64,000 nt of DNA from positions 3,425,001 to 3,489,000 of the forward strand of contig NZ_CP082922.1 of the NCBI RefSeq assembly GCF_019931675.1, read 5' to 3'. The DNA comes from Nocardioides rotundus. GTDB lineage: Bacteria > Actinomycetota > Actinomycetes > Propionibacteriales > Nocardioidaceae. A program made the position numbers and the translations under genes. Below, piece by piece: positions 26,841 to 35,790 of the stretch (position 1 is the first letter of the stretch; the number at the start of each line of letters is the position of its first letter). The notes under the pieces are model-generated. The model searched no databases. It was given only the letters and a program-made list of their open reading frames with translations, and was not told the DNA's origin.

Positions 26841-26979
26841 GCGCCGTACTCCGCCGCTGCTGACCCGGCGGCCCATTTCCCAGGTAGTCAGGTCACAGCG
26901 TCACTCTGCATGCTGAATTCACCAGGTAGAGCGTCACTGTTCCTGGACTACCTGGGAAATGGCCGCGGGAGTACGGCGC
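26841..26979. repeat. 139-bp extended imperfect palindrome between convergent genes
   Basis: The outer arms GCGCCGTACTC (26841-26851 and, inverted, 26969-26979) match perfectly. The inner arms ATTTCCCAGGTAGTC (26875-26889) and GACTACCTGGGAAAT (26946-26960) also match perfectly. The centre is itself imperfectly symmetric around GAATTC at 26915-26920. It sits between the stops of the transglycosylase and topA. It could be a two-way terminator or a MITE/REP-like insertion. Confidence 0.75.
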
Positions 26980-27012
26980 CGCCGCCGGGCAGCCGCGAAG
27001 CGGGCCGAGGGC

Positions 27013-29739
27013 TCAGGGCTTCTTCGTCGTCGTCTTCTTCGCCGCGGTCTTCTTGGCCGGCGACTTCTTCGCCGCGGCCTTCTTGGTCCCCGACTTCTTC
27101 GCCGTCGTCTTCTTCGCGGTCTTCTTCGCCCCGCGCTTGGCCGACTTCTTCGCCGGGCCCTTGGCCCGCCGCTCGGCGAGCAGCTCGGCGGCGCGCTCGA
27201 GGGTGATCGACTCCACCGAGTCGTCCTTGCGCAGGGTCGCGTTGTACTCGCCGTCGGTGACGTACTCCCCGAAGCGCCCGGCCTTGACCACGACCGGCGT
27301 ACCGGAGACCGGGTCGTTGCCCAGCTCCTTCAGCGGCGGCGCCGCGGCGGCACGGCCGCGCTGCTTGGGCTGGGCGTAGATCGCCAGCGCCTCGTCCTGG
27401 GTGATGGAGAAGATCTGGTCCTCGGTCTGCAGCGACCGGGAGTCGGTGCCCTTCTTCAGGTAGGGGCCGTAGCGCCCGTTCTGGGCGGTGATCTCCACGC
27501 CCTCGGCGTCGGTGCCGACCACCCGCGGCAGCGAGAGCAGCTTGATCGCGTCGGCCAGCGTGACCGTCTCCAGCGACATCGACTTGAACAGCGACGCGGT
27601 CCGCGGCTTGGCGCTCTTCGGCGCGTCCTCGGGCAACTGCTCGGTGACGTAGGGGCCGTAGCGGCCGTTCTTCGCCACGACCCGCAGCCCGGTGTCGGGG
27701 TGCTCGCCCAGCGGCGTCTCCTCGCCGGCCGGGTTCTCGAACAGCTCGCGGACCTTGGTCGCGGTCAGCTCGTCGGGCGGCAGGTCATCGGGCACGTTGG
27801 CGCGCTTGCCGGCCAGCGGCCCGTCGTCGTCGGGGCCCTCGAGGTAGGGCCCGTAGCGGCCCACCCGCAGCACCGCGCCGACCTCGGGGTCGCCGACGGG
27901 GAAGGTCGCGAGCTCGCGGGCATCGATGTCACCGAGCTCCTCGACCAGCGTCTTGAGGCCCACCACGTCGCCCTGACCGAAGTAGAACTCCGCCAGCTCG
28001 CTCTGCCGGTCGCTGTGCCCGGCGGCGATCTCGTCGAGCACGTCTTCCATCCGGGCGGTGAACTCATAGGACACCTGCCGCGGGAAGTGCTCCTCCAGCA
28101 GCCGGATCACCGAGAACGCGAGCCACGCCGGCACCAGCGCGGTGCCCTTCTTGTACACATAGCCGCGGTTGAGGATGGTGCCCATGATCGAGGAGTACGT
28201 CGAGGGCCGGCCGATCTCCCGCTCCTCGAGCTCCTTGATCAGCGTGGCCTCGGTGTAGCGGGCCGGCGGCTTGGTCTCGTGCCCGCCCGCGCTCACCGAG
28301 GCGGCCGTCACCCGGCCGCCCTCCTCCAGCGCGGGGAGCCGGGTCTCGGCGTCGTCGCGGCGCTTGCTCGGGTCGTCGATGTCCTCGACGTAGGCCTTGA
28401 GGAAGCCGTGGAAGGTGATGGTCCGGCCGCTCGCGGTGAAGACCACGTCCCGGCCGTCGGAGGTCGCTCCCCCGTGCCGGACGGTCACGCTGTTGCCGAC
28501 CGCGTCCTTCATCTGGGAGGCGACGGTGCGCATCCAGATCAGCTCGTAGAGCCGGAACTGGTCACCGGTCAGCCCCGTCTGTGCCGGCGTACGGAAGCTG
28601 TCGCCCGCGGGGCGGATCGCCTCGTGCGCCTCCTGGGCGTTCTTCACCTTCGAGGCGTAGACCCGCGGCTGGTCGGGGACGTACTCGTTGCCGTAGAGCT
28701 CGCGGACCTGGTTGCGCGCGGCGTTGATCGCGGATCCCGACAGCGTGGTCGAGTCGGTCCGCATGTAGGTGATGTAGCCGTTCTCGTACAGCCGCTGCGC
28801 CACCGACATGGTCACCGACGAGCTCATGCCGAGCTTGCGGGAGGCCTCCTGCTGCAGGGTGGTGGTCCGGAACGGCGCGTAGGGGCGCCGGCTGTAGGGC
28901 TTGGACTCGACCGAGCGGACGTCGTACGTCGTCTCCGAGAGCGCCGCGACCAGCTCCTCGGCGGCGCGCCGGTCCAGGTGGACCCGGTCCTTCTTGGCCA
29001 GCCGGCCGTCGTTGCCGAAGTCCGATCCGCGGGCGACCCGCTTGTCGTCGATGGTGTGCAGGCGCGCGGGGAAGATCCGCGGGTCCATGCCCTCGCCGGC
29101 GTCGAAGGTGCCCTCGAGGTCCCAGTAGGACGCGACCGTGAAGGCCATCCGCTCGCGCTCGCGGTCCACGACCAGCCGGGTCGCGACCGACTGCACACGC
29201 CCCGCGGAGAGGCCGGACATGACCTTCTTCCACAGCACGGGCGAGACCTCGTAGCCGTAGAGCCGGTCCAGGATGCGCCGCGCCTCCTGTGCCTCGACCA
29301 GGTCGTCGTTGATCTGCCGCGGGTGCTCGACCGCGTCCAGGATCGCCGCCTTGGTGATCTCGTGGAAGACCATCCGGTGCACCGGCAGGTCCTTGCGCGG
29401 CTTCAGCTCGTCGAGCAGGTGCCAGGCGATCGCCTCGCCCTCGCGGTCCTCATCGGTGGCGAGGTAGAGGGCGTCGGCGTCCTTGAGCAGCTTCTTCAGC
29501 TTGGAGATGTGCGACTTCTTGTCCCGCGGCACGACGTAGTAGGGCACGAAGCCGTTGTCGACGTCGACTGCCAGCCGGCCCCACGGCTTGTCCTTGATCT
29601 TCGCCGGGGTGTCCGCGGCGCTGTTGGGCAGGTCGCGGATGTGGCCGATCGAGGACTCGACGACGTAGTCCTTGCCCAGGTACCCGCCGATGGTGCGGGC
29701 CTTGGCCGGGGACTCGACGATGACGAGCTTGTGTGCCAC
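27013..29739 (-). CDS. topA: DNA topoisomerase I
   Basis: 908 aa. Relaxes negative supercoils. The Toprim domain is at about 1-150 (ATDEDREGEA with D96 and D98), and the active-site Tyr is Y325 in YITYMRTDST. The C-terminus has several topoisomerase-type repeats (GRYGPY motifs) but no Cys4 zinc fingers, and ends in a Lys/Ala tail of about 50 residues, as in mycobacterial and streptomycete TopA. The GTG at 29739 is preceded by AGGAGA at 11 nt; it begins with the conserved AHKLVIVESPAK. Two DnaA-box-like sequences lie just upstream. Confidence 0.96.
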   Translation of the reverse strand: MAHKLVIVESPAKARTIGGYLGKDYVVESSIGHIRDLPNSAADTPAKIKDKPWGRLAVDVDNGFVPYYVVPRDKKSHISKLKKLLKDADALYLATDEDREGEAIAWHLLDELKPRKDLPVHRMVFHEITKAAILDAVEHPRQINDDLVEAQEARRILDRLYGYEVSPVLWKKVMSGLSAGRVQSVATRLVVDRERERMAFTVASYWDLEGTFDAGEGMDPRIFPARLHTIDDKRVARGSDFGNDGRLAKKDRVHLDRRAAEELVAALSETTYDVRSVESKPYSRRPYAPFRTTTLQQEASRKLGMSSSVTMSVAQRLYENGYITYMRTDSTTLSGSAINAARNQVRELYGNEYVPDQPRVYASKVKNAQEAHEAIRPAGDSFRTPAQTGLTGDQFRLYELIWMRTVASQMKDAVGNSVTVRHGGATSDGRDVVFTASGRTITFHGFLKAYVEDIDDPSKRRDDAETRLPALEEGGRVTAASVSAGGHETKPPARYTEATLIKELEEREIGRPSTYSSIMGTILNRGYVYKKGTALVPAWLAFSVIRLLEEHFPRQVSYEFTARMEDVLDEIAAGHSDRQSELAEFYFGQGDVVGLKTLVEELGDIDARELATFPVGDPEVGAVLRVGRYGPYLEGPDDDGPLAGKRANVPDDLPPDELTATKVRELFENPAGEETPLGEHPDTGLRVVAKNGRYGPYVTEQLPEDAPKSAKPRTASLFKSMSLETVTLADAIKLLSLPRVVGTDAEGVEITAQNGRYGPYLKKGTDSRSLQTEDQIFSITQDEALAIYAQPKQRGRAAAAPPLKELGNDPVSGTPVVVKAGRFGEYVTDGEYNATLRKDDSVESITLERAAELLAERRAKGPAKKSAKRGAKKTAKKTTAKKSGTKKAAAKKSPAKKTAAKKTTTKKP

Positions 29740-29776
29740 GGGTGCTTCTTTCTCCTGCTTCGCGGATGGTTCGCCT

Positions 29777-29826
29777 TTGTCCACAGGTGACGCGGCGAGG
29801 GCTGTCACCGTACTGCCTGTGGATGA
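29777..29826. promoter_or_regulatory. DnaA-box-like pair upstream of topA
   Basis: TTGTCCACA at 29777-29785 matches the actinobacterial DnaA-box consensus. TGTGGATGA at 29818-29826 is an inverted box with one change. They lie 38-88 bp upstream of the topA start, within the 156-bp divergent region shared with the next gene. Confidence 0.45.
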
Positions 29827-29895
29827 CGGGGTCGTCGGGTCCGTGGGATTTGGGAGCCTGCGATGGCACGGACCCGACACCTTTGGAGAGCCATC

Positions 29896-30726
29896 ATGTA
29901 CGACGACACCCAAACCGCCACCCCGGGGCTCTGGCGCGAGCCCACCACGCTGCACTACGACGAGCCCGAGGACTGGTACGTCGACCACACCTACGAGGAC
30001 CGGCTCTCCGGCCGCCACCGGCTCCGCCTGTCGGCCTACGTCGACGGCCGGCTGGTGGACTCCTGGACCGAGCCGGTCGACGGCACCCGCTGGCAGCCGC
30101 ACGCCGACCGCCACGACGCCGAGCACACCCCGCCGCCTCCGCCCGCTCCCCCGGTGCCCGCCTGGCAGCGCACCCTGGACTGGCTCTGCGCCGTCGCGGG
30201 CGGGGCCACGGCCCTGGCCGAGCTGACCGCGGAGCCGGCGCCCGAGGAGCCGCCGGATCTCTCGGCCCTCGACCTGCCGACCCGCACCCTGGTCTCCTCC
30301 ACCCGGGTGCCGCTGGAGCGACTGGAGAGCGTGGCGCCGGAGGAGGAGATGGCTGCCGTACGCCGCTGCCTGCGTCTCCTGTGGCAGGAGGCGTCGACCC
30401 CGGCGCGGCTCCCCAGCGGCACCCCGCTGGTCGCGGGCGCGGCCTGGATCGTCGGCAAGGCCAACGGCTGGTTCGGCGCGGGTGGGTGGCTCCCCCAGTC
30501 GGCGCTCGCCGAGGCGCTGGAGATCTCCAACCTCTCCAACGCGGGGCAGCGGCTGAAGCGCCACCTGATCGACCCCTGGCCGCACGTCATGACACCCCGG
30601 TTCACCTTCGCCGCCGAGATCGAGCCCTATGGCCGACCCGAGCTGCTCACCCCCTCCCTGCGACGGCGCCTGGTGCGGCTGCGGGATCGCGCCTACGCCG
30701 ACCGGGACGCCGCCGCGGCGGCGTAG
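29896..30726 (+). CDS. uncharacterised actinobacterial protein
   Basis: 276 aa from ATG 29896, with GGAG 7 nt upstream; a longer open frame starting at 29863 has no site. I recognise no named domain. Residues 1-70 are rich in Asp, Glu and Trp (EDWYVDHTYEDRLSGRHRL). A Pro-rich hinge lies near 80-95. The remainder is alpha-helical looking with an HTH-like stretch GWLPQSALAEALEISNLSNAGQRLKRHLI near 195-225, so DNA binding is possible but not shown. No membrane segment is seen. It is divergent from topA. Confidence 0.7.
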   Translation: MYDDTQTATPGLWREPTTLHYDEPEDWYVDHTYEDRLSGRHRLRLSAYVDGRLVDSWTEPVDGTRWQPHADRHDAEHTPPPPPAPPVPAWQRTLDWLCAVAGGATALAELTAEPAPEEPPDLSALDLPTRTLVSSTRVPLERLESVAPEEEMAAVRRCLRLLWQEASTPARLPSGTPLVAGAAWIVGKANGWFGAGGWLPQSALAEALEISNLSNAGQRLKRHLIDPWPHVMTPRFTFAAEIEPYGRPELLTPSLRRRLVRLRDRAYADRDAAAAA

Positions 30727-30730
30727 GCGG

Positions 30731-30750
30731 TTCTACCGTGGAGGGTAGAA
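30731..30750. promoter_or_regulatory. VapB operator-like inverted repeat
   Basis: TTCTACC (30731-30737) and GGTAGAA (30744-30750) are a perfect 7-bp inverted repeat with a 6-bp spacer. It lies 9 bp before the vapB start and overlaps the ribosome site GGAGGG (30740-30745). VapBC operons are typically autorepressed at such sites. Confidence 0.6.
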
Positions 30751-30758
30751 TCGGCGCG

Positions 30759-31016
30759 GTGGCGACGATGAACATCAAGGACCAGCGCATCCACGCGGCG
30801 GCGCAGGAGCTCGCGCGCCGCCGCGGGGTCTCGATGACCGAAGCCGTCCGGCAGGCGGTGGACGAGGCGCTGGCCCGGTCCGCGCAGACGCGGGACGAGG
30901 CCTGGGTGGAGCGGATCTTGACGCTGGGCCGCGAGCTCCGAGCCGAGATGGATGCCGCGGGGGCGCGCCCGATGACCGACGACGATCTCTACGACGAACG
31001 CGGCGTCCCACGGTGA
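30759..31016 (+). CDS. vapB: VapB-type antitoxin (ribbon-helix-helix)
   Basis: 85 aa. The GTG at 30759 is preferred for the GGAGGG 13 nt upstream; an in-frame ATG at 30768 is possible. MNIKDQRIHAAAQELARRRGVSMTEAVRQAVDEAL is the typical Rv0623/PSK-type DNA-binding N-terminus. The C-terminus (GARPMTDDDLYDERGVPR) would wrap the toxin. It overlaps vapC by GTGA and binds its own operator (family knowledge). Confidence 0.88.
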   Translation: MATMNIKDQRIHAAAQELARRRGVSMTEAVRQAVDEALARSAQTRDEAWVERILTLGRELRAEMDAAGARPMTDDDLYDERGVPR

Positions 31017-31405
31017 TCGTCGACTCCTCGGCGCTGGTGGCGATCGCCTACGCCGAGCCGGAGGCCGCCCAGCTCCTCGGTGTGCTGCGCACCGCCGACC
31101 GGCGACGGATCGCCGCGCCCACCGTCCTGGAGAGCAGCATGGTGCTGTGGCGCGTGGCGCACCGAGTCGCTGACCTGGTCGGCCAGCTCGACCTGGAGAT
31201 CGTCGCCTTCGACGCCGACCACCTGCGGGTCGCTCAGGACGCCTTCATCCGGTACGGCAGGGGCACCGGATCCCCGGCGCGCCTCAACTTCGGGGACTGC
31301 ATCTCCTATGCGCTCGCCTCCGCAACCGGTGAGCCGCTGCTGTTCAAAGGGGAGGACCTCCGGCACACCGACATCACGCCGGCGTGGACGCCTCCGGGCC
31401 GCTGA
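31013..31405 (+). CDS. vapC: VapC-type PIN-domain toxin
   Basis: 130 aa. PIN-domain endoribonuclease with D4 in VDSSAL, E40 in VLESSM, the acidic D in NFGDCISYALA (about 94), and LLFKGEDLRHTDI near the end. VapC toxins cut specific RNAs, often tRNAs, when the antitoxin is degraded. The GTG at 31013 overlaps the antitoxin stop. The last 32 bp overlap the end of the convergent methyltransferase gene. Confidence 0.92.
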   Translation: MIVDSSALVAIAYAEPEAAQLLGVLRTADRRRIAAPTVLESSMVLWRVAHRVADLVGQLDLEIVAFDADHLRVAQDAFIRYGRGTGSPARLNFGDCISYALASATGEPLLFKGEDLRHTDITPAWTPPGR

Positions 31406-32885
31406 GCTCGAGGAAGCCCTCGGCGACCAGCTCCCGCAGCACCGGAAGGTAGGACGTCCGCACCTCGCCGGGCTCACGCTGCAGGAGCGTGGCCAGCGCG
31501 TCGAGCAGGTCGCCCGCGGCGAGGTCGCCGTCGGCCGCGCCGGCGAACCCGGCGACGACCGTGTCCGCCGTACGCGCCCGGCGGAAGCCCCGCTGCTGGC
31601 GCAGCACGATGGTCTCGGGGTCGACCTCGCCGGCCCGGCCGTGGGTCTCCTGGCGTACGTCGCCCCGCAGGGACAGGTGCGTGGCGAGCAGCGCCTCGTC
31701 GTCGAGCGCCCGCTCGGCCACCGCGGCGCCGCCCCACGCCTGGATAGCCGGGGCGATCGGCTGCTCCACGTCGTAGGGCCATTCCAACAGGGTGTGCCGG
31801 GCCCCGCCGGCCGCCTCGGTGCGGTGCAGGTTGACCCAGCCGAAGCCGACCGCCTCGATCCCCTGCTGGTCGAACCAGGACAGCCAGGTGTCGTAGCGGC
31901 GGGTGTAGTCCTCGGTGAGACCGGCGTCGCGCAGCCACAGCTCGACATAGGCCGGCGGGTCCAGCACCTCGCGCTGCACCACGAGGGCGTCGCAGTCCGG
32001 GCTCAGCCAGCTGGCGAGCCGCTCGTCCCACGACTGGTCGCGGGCGATGATCCAGTTCGCCAGCACCTGCCCCCAGCCGTCCGGAGCCAGACGCGCCGGG
32101 ATCTCCCGGACGATCCGCTCGACCACGCTGTCGCGCGGCAGCCCGGAGTCGCGGTAGACCAGCAGCTCGTCGGTCCCCGGCGAGATCACGAACGGCGGGT
32201 TCGTCGCGATCAGATCGAAGCGCTCGTCGGCCACCGGGTCGAAGAGCGAGCCGTCGCGGACCTCGACCCGGTCCTCGACGTCGTTGAGCGCGGCGTTGAA
32301 CGCCGCGATCCGCAGCGCGCGCGGGTTGACGTCCGTCGCGACCACCCGGTCGGTGTGCCCGGCCAGGTGCAACGCCTGGACGCCGCACCCGGTGCCCAGG
32401 TCGAGCGCCCGGGCCGCGGGGCGGCGCAGGGTCAGCTGGGCCAGACTGGTGGAGGCGCCGGAGATCCCGAGCACGTAGTCGGAAGTGACCCGCTGCGGCG
32501 CGCCGTCCATCCCGGGCGTCAGGTCGGAGACGACCCAGAGGTCGCGGCCGTCCTCGGCATAGGGGCGCACGTCGAGCCGCGCGACCACCTCGTCCACCGA
32601 GACCGCGAGGAACCCGTCGGCGGCCAACTGGTCCACCAGGCCCGGCAACGCGGCCTCGGCGGCGTCGCGGCCGACCGGTCGCTGCAGCAGGAAGAGCCGG
32701 ACCAGCGTGTCCAAGGGCGACCCGCCGGTGGTACGTCGGGCCGCGGGCACGGTCTCGTTGCGACCCAGCGCCGCGTGCGCCGTCGTACCGATCAGGTCCA
32801 CGACCGCGTCGTGGGTGTAGTCCGCCGCGACCAGGGCCTCGCGGAGCCGGTGAGGGAGGGAGAGCTCAACGGTCACGAGCCCCAT
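31374..32885 (-). CDS. class I SAM-dependent methyltransferase, N5-glutamine type
   Basis: 503 aa. An N-terminal helical domain (about 1-140) precedes a Rossmann methyltransferase: motif I LDLGTGCGVQALHLA near 163-177, and the NPPF motif (LIATNPPFVIS) near 228, which is characteristic of enzymes methylating an amide or exocyclic amine. The C-terminal 150 residues are family-specific. Target candidates are a protein glutamine or an RNA/DNA base; this cannot be decided. The ATG at 32885 is weakly supported by GGTGGG, with a GTG 9 nt later as alternative. It is 29 nt after hppA on the same strand and converges with vapC. Confidence 0.82.
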   Translation of the reverse strand: MGLVTVELSLPHRLREALVAADYTHDAVVDLIGTTAHAALGRNETVPAARRTTGGSPLDTLVRLFLLQRPVGRDAAEAALPGLVDQLAADGFLAVSVDEVVARLDVRPYAEDGRDLWVVSDLTPGMDGAPQRVTSDYVLGISGASTSLAQLTLRRPAARALDLGTGCGVQALHLAGHTDRVVATDVNPRALRIAAFNAALNDVEDRVEVRDGSLFDPVADERFDLIATNPPFVISPGTDELLVYRDSGLPRDSVVERIVREIPARLAPDGWGQVLANWIIARDQSWDERLASWLSPDCDALVVQREVLDPPAYVELWLRDAGLTEDYTRRYDTWLSWFDQQGIEAVGFGWVNLHRTEAAGGARHTLLEWPYDVEQPIAPAIQAWGGAAVAERALDDEALLATHLSLRGDVRQETHGRAGEVDPETIVLRQQRGFRRARTADTVVAGFAGAADGDLAAGDLLDALATLLQREPGEVRTSYLPVLRELVAEGFLELSGPEASTPA

Positions 32886-32914
32886 GTTCCCACCCGGCTC
32901 CAGCACCGGAACGA

Positions 32915-35215
32915 TCAGGCGGTCTGGGCCGCCTCGATGTCGTCGTCGTCCGCGATCACCGCGGAGCGGCGCTTGGAGGCGACGACGGCGACCACGATGA
33001 TCGCGGTGGCCACGAGGGCGATCGCGATGCGCAGGACGTCGTTCTGGTTCTCGCCGACGCTCATCGAGACGATCGCGCCCGCGACGAGCAGCGAGACCAG
33101 GTTCATCACCTTGATCAGCGGGTTGATCGCCGGGCCGGCGGTGTCCTTGAACGGGTCGCCGACGGTGTCGCCGATCACCGTGGCGGCGTGCGCCTCGGAG
33201 CCCTTGCCGCCGAAGTTGCCGTCCTCGACCAGCTTCTTCGCGTTGTCCCAGGCGCCGCCGGCGTTGGCCAGGAAGACCGCCATCAGGGTGCCGGCGCCGA
33301 TCGCCCCGGCGAGGAAGCCGGCGAGCGCGGTGACACCGAGCCCGAAGCCGACCGCCACCGGCGCCATCACCGCGAGGATGCCCGGGGTGATGAGCTCGCG
33401 CAGCGAGTCGCGGGTGACGATGTCGACGACGCGGCCGTACTCCGGCCGGCCGGTGCCCTCCATGATCCCGGGGATCTCGCGGAACTGGCGGCGCACCTCG
33501 AAGACCACGGCACCCGCCGCCCGGCCGACGGCGTTGATCGCCAGCCCGGAGAAGAGGAACACCGCGGCGGCGCCGAGGAGCACGCCGACCAGCACCTGCG
33601 GGTTGAAGACGAAGAAGTCGGTCAGCTGGAACTCGCCCTCGGCCGGGTTGGCCTCGGCCAGCGCCTCGAACACCGAGGTGGAGTAGGAGCCGAAGAGCGC
33701 CGTCGCCGCGAGCACCGCGGTGGCGATCGCGATGCCCTTGGTGATCGCCTTGGTGGTGTTGCCGACCGCGTCCAGCTCGGTGAGGATCTGCGCGCCGTCC
33801 TCGCTGACGTCGCCGGACATCTCCGCGATGCCCTGGGCGTTGTCGGAGACCGGGCCGAAGGTGTCCATCGCGACGATCACGCCGACCGTGGTCAGCAGGC
33901 CGCAGCCGGCCAGGGCGACGGCGAAGAGCGAGACGGTCAGCGTGGCGCCGCCGAGCAGGAAGGCACCGAAGACCGCGCCGCCGATCACCAGGGTGGTGTA
34001 GACCGCCGACTCGAAGCCGACCGAGAGGCCGGAGAGGATCACCGTGGCCGCGCCGGTCAGCGAGGTCTTGCCGACGTCGCGGACGGGGGTGAACTCGGTG
34101 CCGGTGAAGTATCCGGTGAGCGCCAGGATGGCCGCGGCCATCACGATGCCGATGACCACGGCGAGCGAGGCGATGACCCGGGGGTCGCCGGCCGCCTCCA
34201 TGACGTCGGGGGCGGCGTTGGAGAAGTCGGCGAACGAGCCGGGCAGGAACGTGAAGGCGACGATGACCGAGCCGATCGCGCCGACGGCGGCGGAGATGTA
34301 GAAGGCCCGGTTGATCGTGGTGAGCCCGTTCTCGCCCGTCCGGGGCTTGGTGATGTAGATGCCCAGCACGGCCGTCAGCGCGCCGATCGCGGGGATCAGC
34401 AGCGGGAAGACCAGGCCCTTGTCGCCGAAGGCCTGGGAGCCGAGGATCAGGGCGGCGACCAGGGTCACGGCGTAGGACTCGAACAGGTCGGCGGCCATGC
34501 CGGCGCAGTCGCCCACGTTGTCGCCGACGTTGTCGGCGATGGTCGCGGCGTTGCGCGGGTCGTCCTCGGGGATGTTGTTCTCGACCTTGCCGACCAGGTC
34601 GGCGCCCACGTCGGCGGCCTTGGTGAAGATGCCGCCGCCGACCCGCATGAACATCGCCAGCAGGGCCGCACCGAAGCCGAAGCCCTCCAGCACCTGCGCG
34701 GCGCTGTCGCGGAAGATGAGCACCACCAGCGAGGCGCCCAGCAGGCCCAGGCCGACCGTGGCCATGCCGACGAAGGCGCCGGTGCGGAACCCGATGGTCA
34801 TCGCGGGGTTGCGGCCCTCGCGCTCGGCGGCCGCGGCGACCCGCAGGTTGGCCCGCACGGCCAGGCTCATGCCGAGGTAGCCGATCGCGGCGGAGAAGCC
34901 GGCGCCCACGAGGAACGCGATGGAGCGGCCGATCCGGACCACCAGGTCGTCGGCCGGCAGGGCCAGCAGCACCACGAAGGCCACCGCCGCGAAGATCCCG
35001 AGGGTGCGGAACTGCCGTTTGAGGTAGGCGTCCGCCCCCTCCTGCACGGCCTGGGCGATGTTCTTCATGTTGTCGGTGCCCTCACCGGCGCGCATGACCT
35101 CGTTCCGGAACATCGCCGCCATGCCGAGCGCGGCGAGCGCGATGACGGCGACGAGGATGACCAGGATCTGGTTGGCGCCGGAGAGCTCCACGACAGCGGG
35201 GACGATCCCGGTCAT
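32915..35215 (-). CDS. hppA: membrane-bound proton-pumping pyrophosphatase, K+-independent type
   Basis: 766 aa with about 16 hydrophobic segments. It hydrolyses pyrophosphate and pumps protons. The signature DVGADLVGKVENNIPEDDPRNAATIADNVGDNVGDCAGMAADLFESY is present in the middle of the chain, given here as DVGADLVGK, DDPRN and DNVGDNVGD. Also present is DTVGDPFKDT near the C-terminus. The position that sets potassium dependence reads GNTTKA, with Lys, which marks the K+-independent proton-type enzyme. The ATG at 35215 has GGAGGAG 5 nt upstream. Confidence 0.95.
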   Translation of the reverse strand: MTGIVPAVVELSGANQILVILVAVIALAALGMAAMFRNEVMRAGEGTDNMKNIAQAVQEGADAYLKRQFRTLGIFAAVAFVVLLALPADDLVVRIGRSIAFLVGAGFSAAIGYLGMSLAVRANLRVAAAAEREGRNPAMTIGFRTGAFVGMATVGLGLLGASLVVLIFRDSAAQVLEGFGFGAALLAMFMRVGGGIFTKAADVGADLVGKVENNIPEDDPRNAATIADNVGDNVGDCAGMAADLFESYAVTLVAALILGSQAFGDKGLVFPLLIPAIGALTAVLGIYITKPRTGENGLTTINRAFYISAAVGAIGSVIVAFTFLPGSFADFSNAAPDVMEAAGDPRVIASLAVVIGIVMAAAILALTGYFTGTEFTPVRDVGKTSLTGAATVILSGLSVGFESAVYTTLVIGGAVFGAFLLGGATLTVSLFAVALAGCGLLTTVGVIVAMDTFGPVSDNAQGIAEMSGDVSEDGAQILTELDAVGNTTKAITKGIAIATAVLAATALFGSYSTSVFEALAEANPAEGEFQLTDFFVFNPQVLVGVLLGAAAVFLFSGLAINAVGRAAGAVVFEVRRQFREIPGIMEGTGRPEYGRVVDIVTRDSLRELITPGILAVMAPVAVGFGLGVTALAGFLAGAIGAGTLMAVFLANAGGAWDNAKKLVEDGNFGGKGSEAHAATVIGDTVGDPFKDTAGPAINPLIKVMNLVSLLVAGAIVSMSVGENQNDVLRIAIALVATAIIVVAVVASKRRSAVIADDDDIEAAQTA

Positions 35216-35356
35216 GTGGTCTCCTCCGAAGGTGTGATGCAGGTCGCATCTGACGCGCCGGATGCTACGGCACCCCGGCACCCCCGCGGAGGACGCATGT
35301 GACGAAGGACACGGCGTGTCCCGGACGCGGAGCGCCGCCGTACCGGCGAGGGCGGG

Positions 35357-35686
35357 TCAGGAGACCGCGTCGAGGCTCTCGTGGATGACGAACACCTTGG
35401 CCAGCCCGGTGATCCGGAAGATCTTGAGCAGCCGCTCCTGGTCGCAGACCAGCTCCAGCGTGCCGTCGTGGGCGCGTACCTTCTTCAGGCCACCGACGAG
35501 GACGCCGAGGCCGGTGGAGTCGAGGAAGCCGACGCCGGTCAGGTCGATGACGATGTCGTGGGAGCCCTGCGCGACCAGGTCGGAGATCGCGTCGCGGAGC
35601 AGGGGCGCGGTGTAGACGTCGATCTCGCCGCCGATCGTCACGACGGTCCTGTCCCCGTGCTGCCGGGTCGTCAGGGTCAGGTCCAC
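35357..35686 (-). CDS. STAS-domain anti-anti-sigma factor
   Basis: 109 aa from a GTG at 35686 next to a G-run. It is a single STAS domain of the SpoIIAA/RsbV type: [15 protein letters not shown] near 32, then [24 protein letters not shown] near 60-83, where the Ser in DSTG is the usual phosphorylation site for an anti-sigma kinase. No anti-sigma kinase gene lies nearby, so the partner must be elsewhere. It is 141 bp upstream of hppA on the same strand and divergent from the MFS gene. Confidence 0.9.
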   Translation of the reverse strand: MDLTLTTRQHGDRTVVTIGGEIDVYTAPLLRDAISDLVAQGSHDIVIDLTGVGFLDSTGLGVLVGGLKKVRAHDGTLELVCDQERLLKIFRITGLAKVFVIHESLDAVS

Positions 35687-35790
35687 CCCCGTATGAAACC
35701 ACTTCGTTCGTGCCCGCGCAGGAAGGTGGCACAGGTCCATCCGTCGGGGTGGGGTACGGCGCTCCTGACGCGCCGTCTAGCGTCGAGGTC

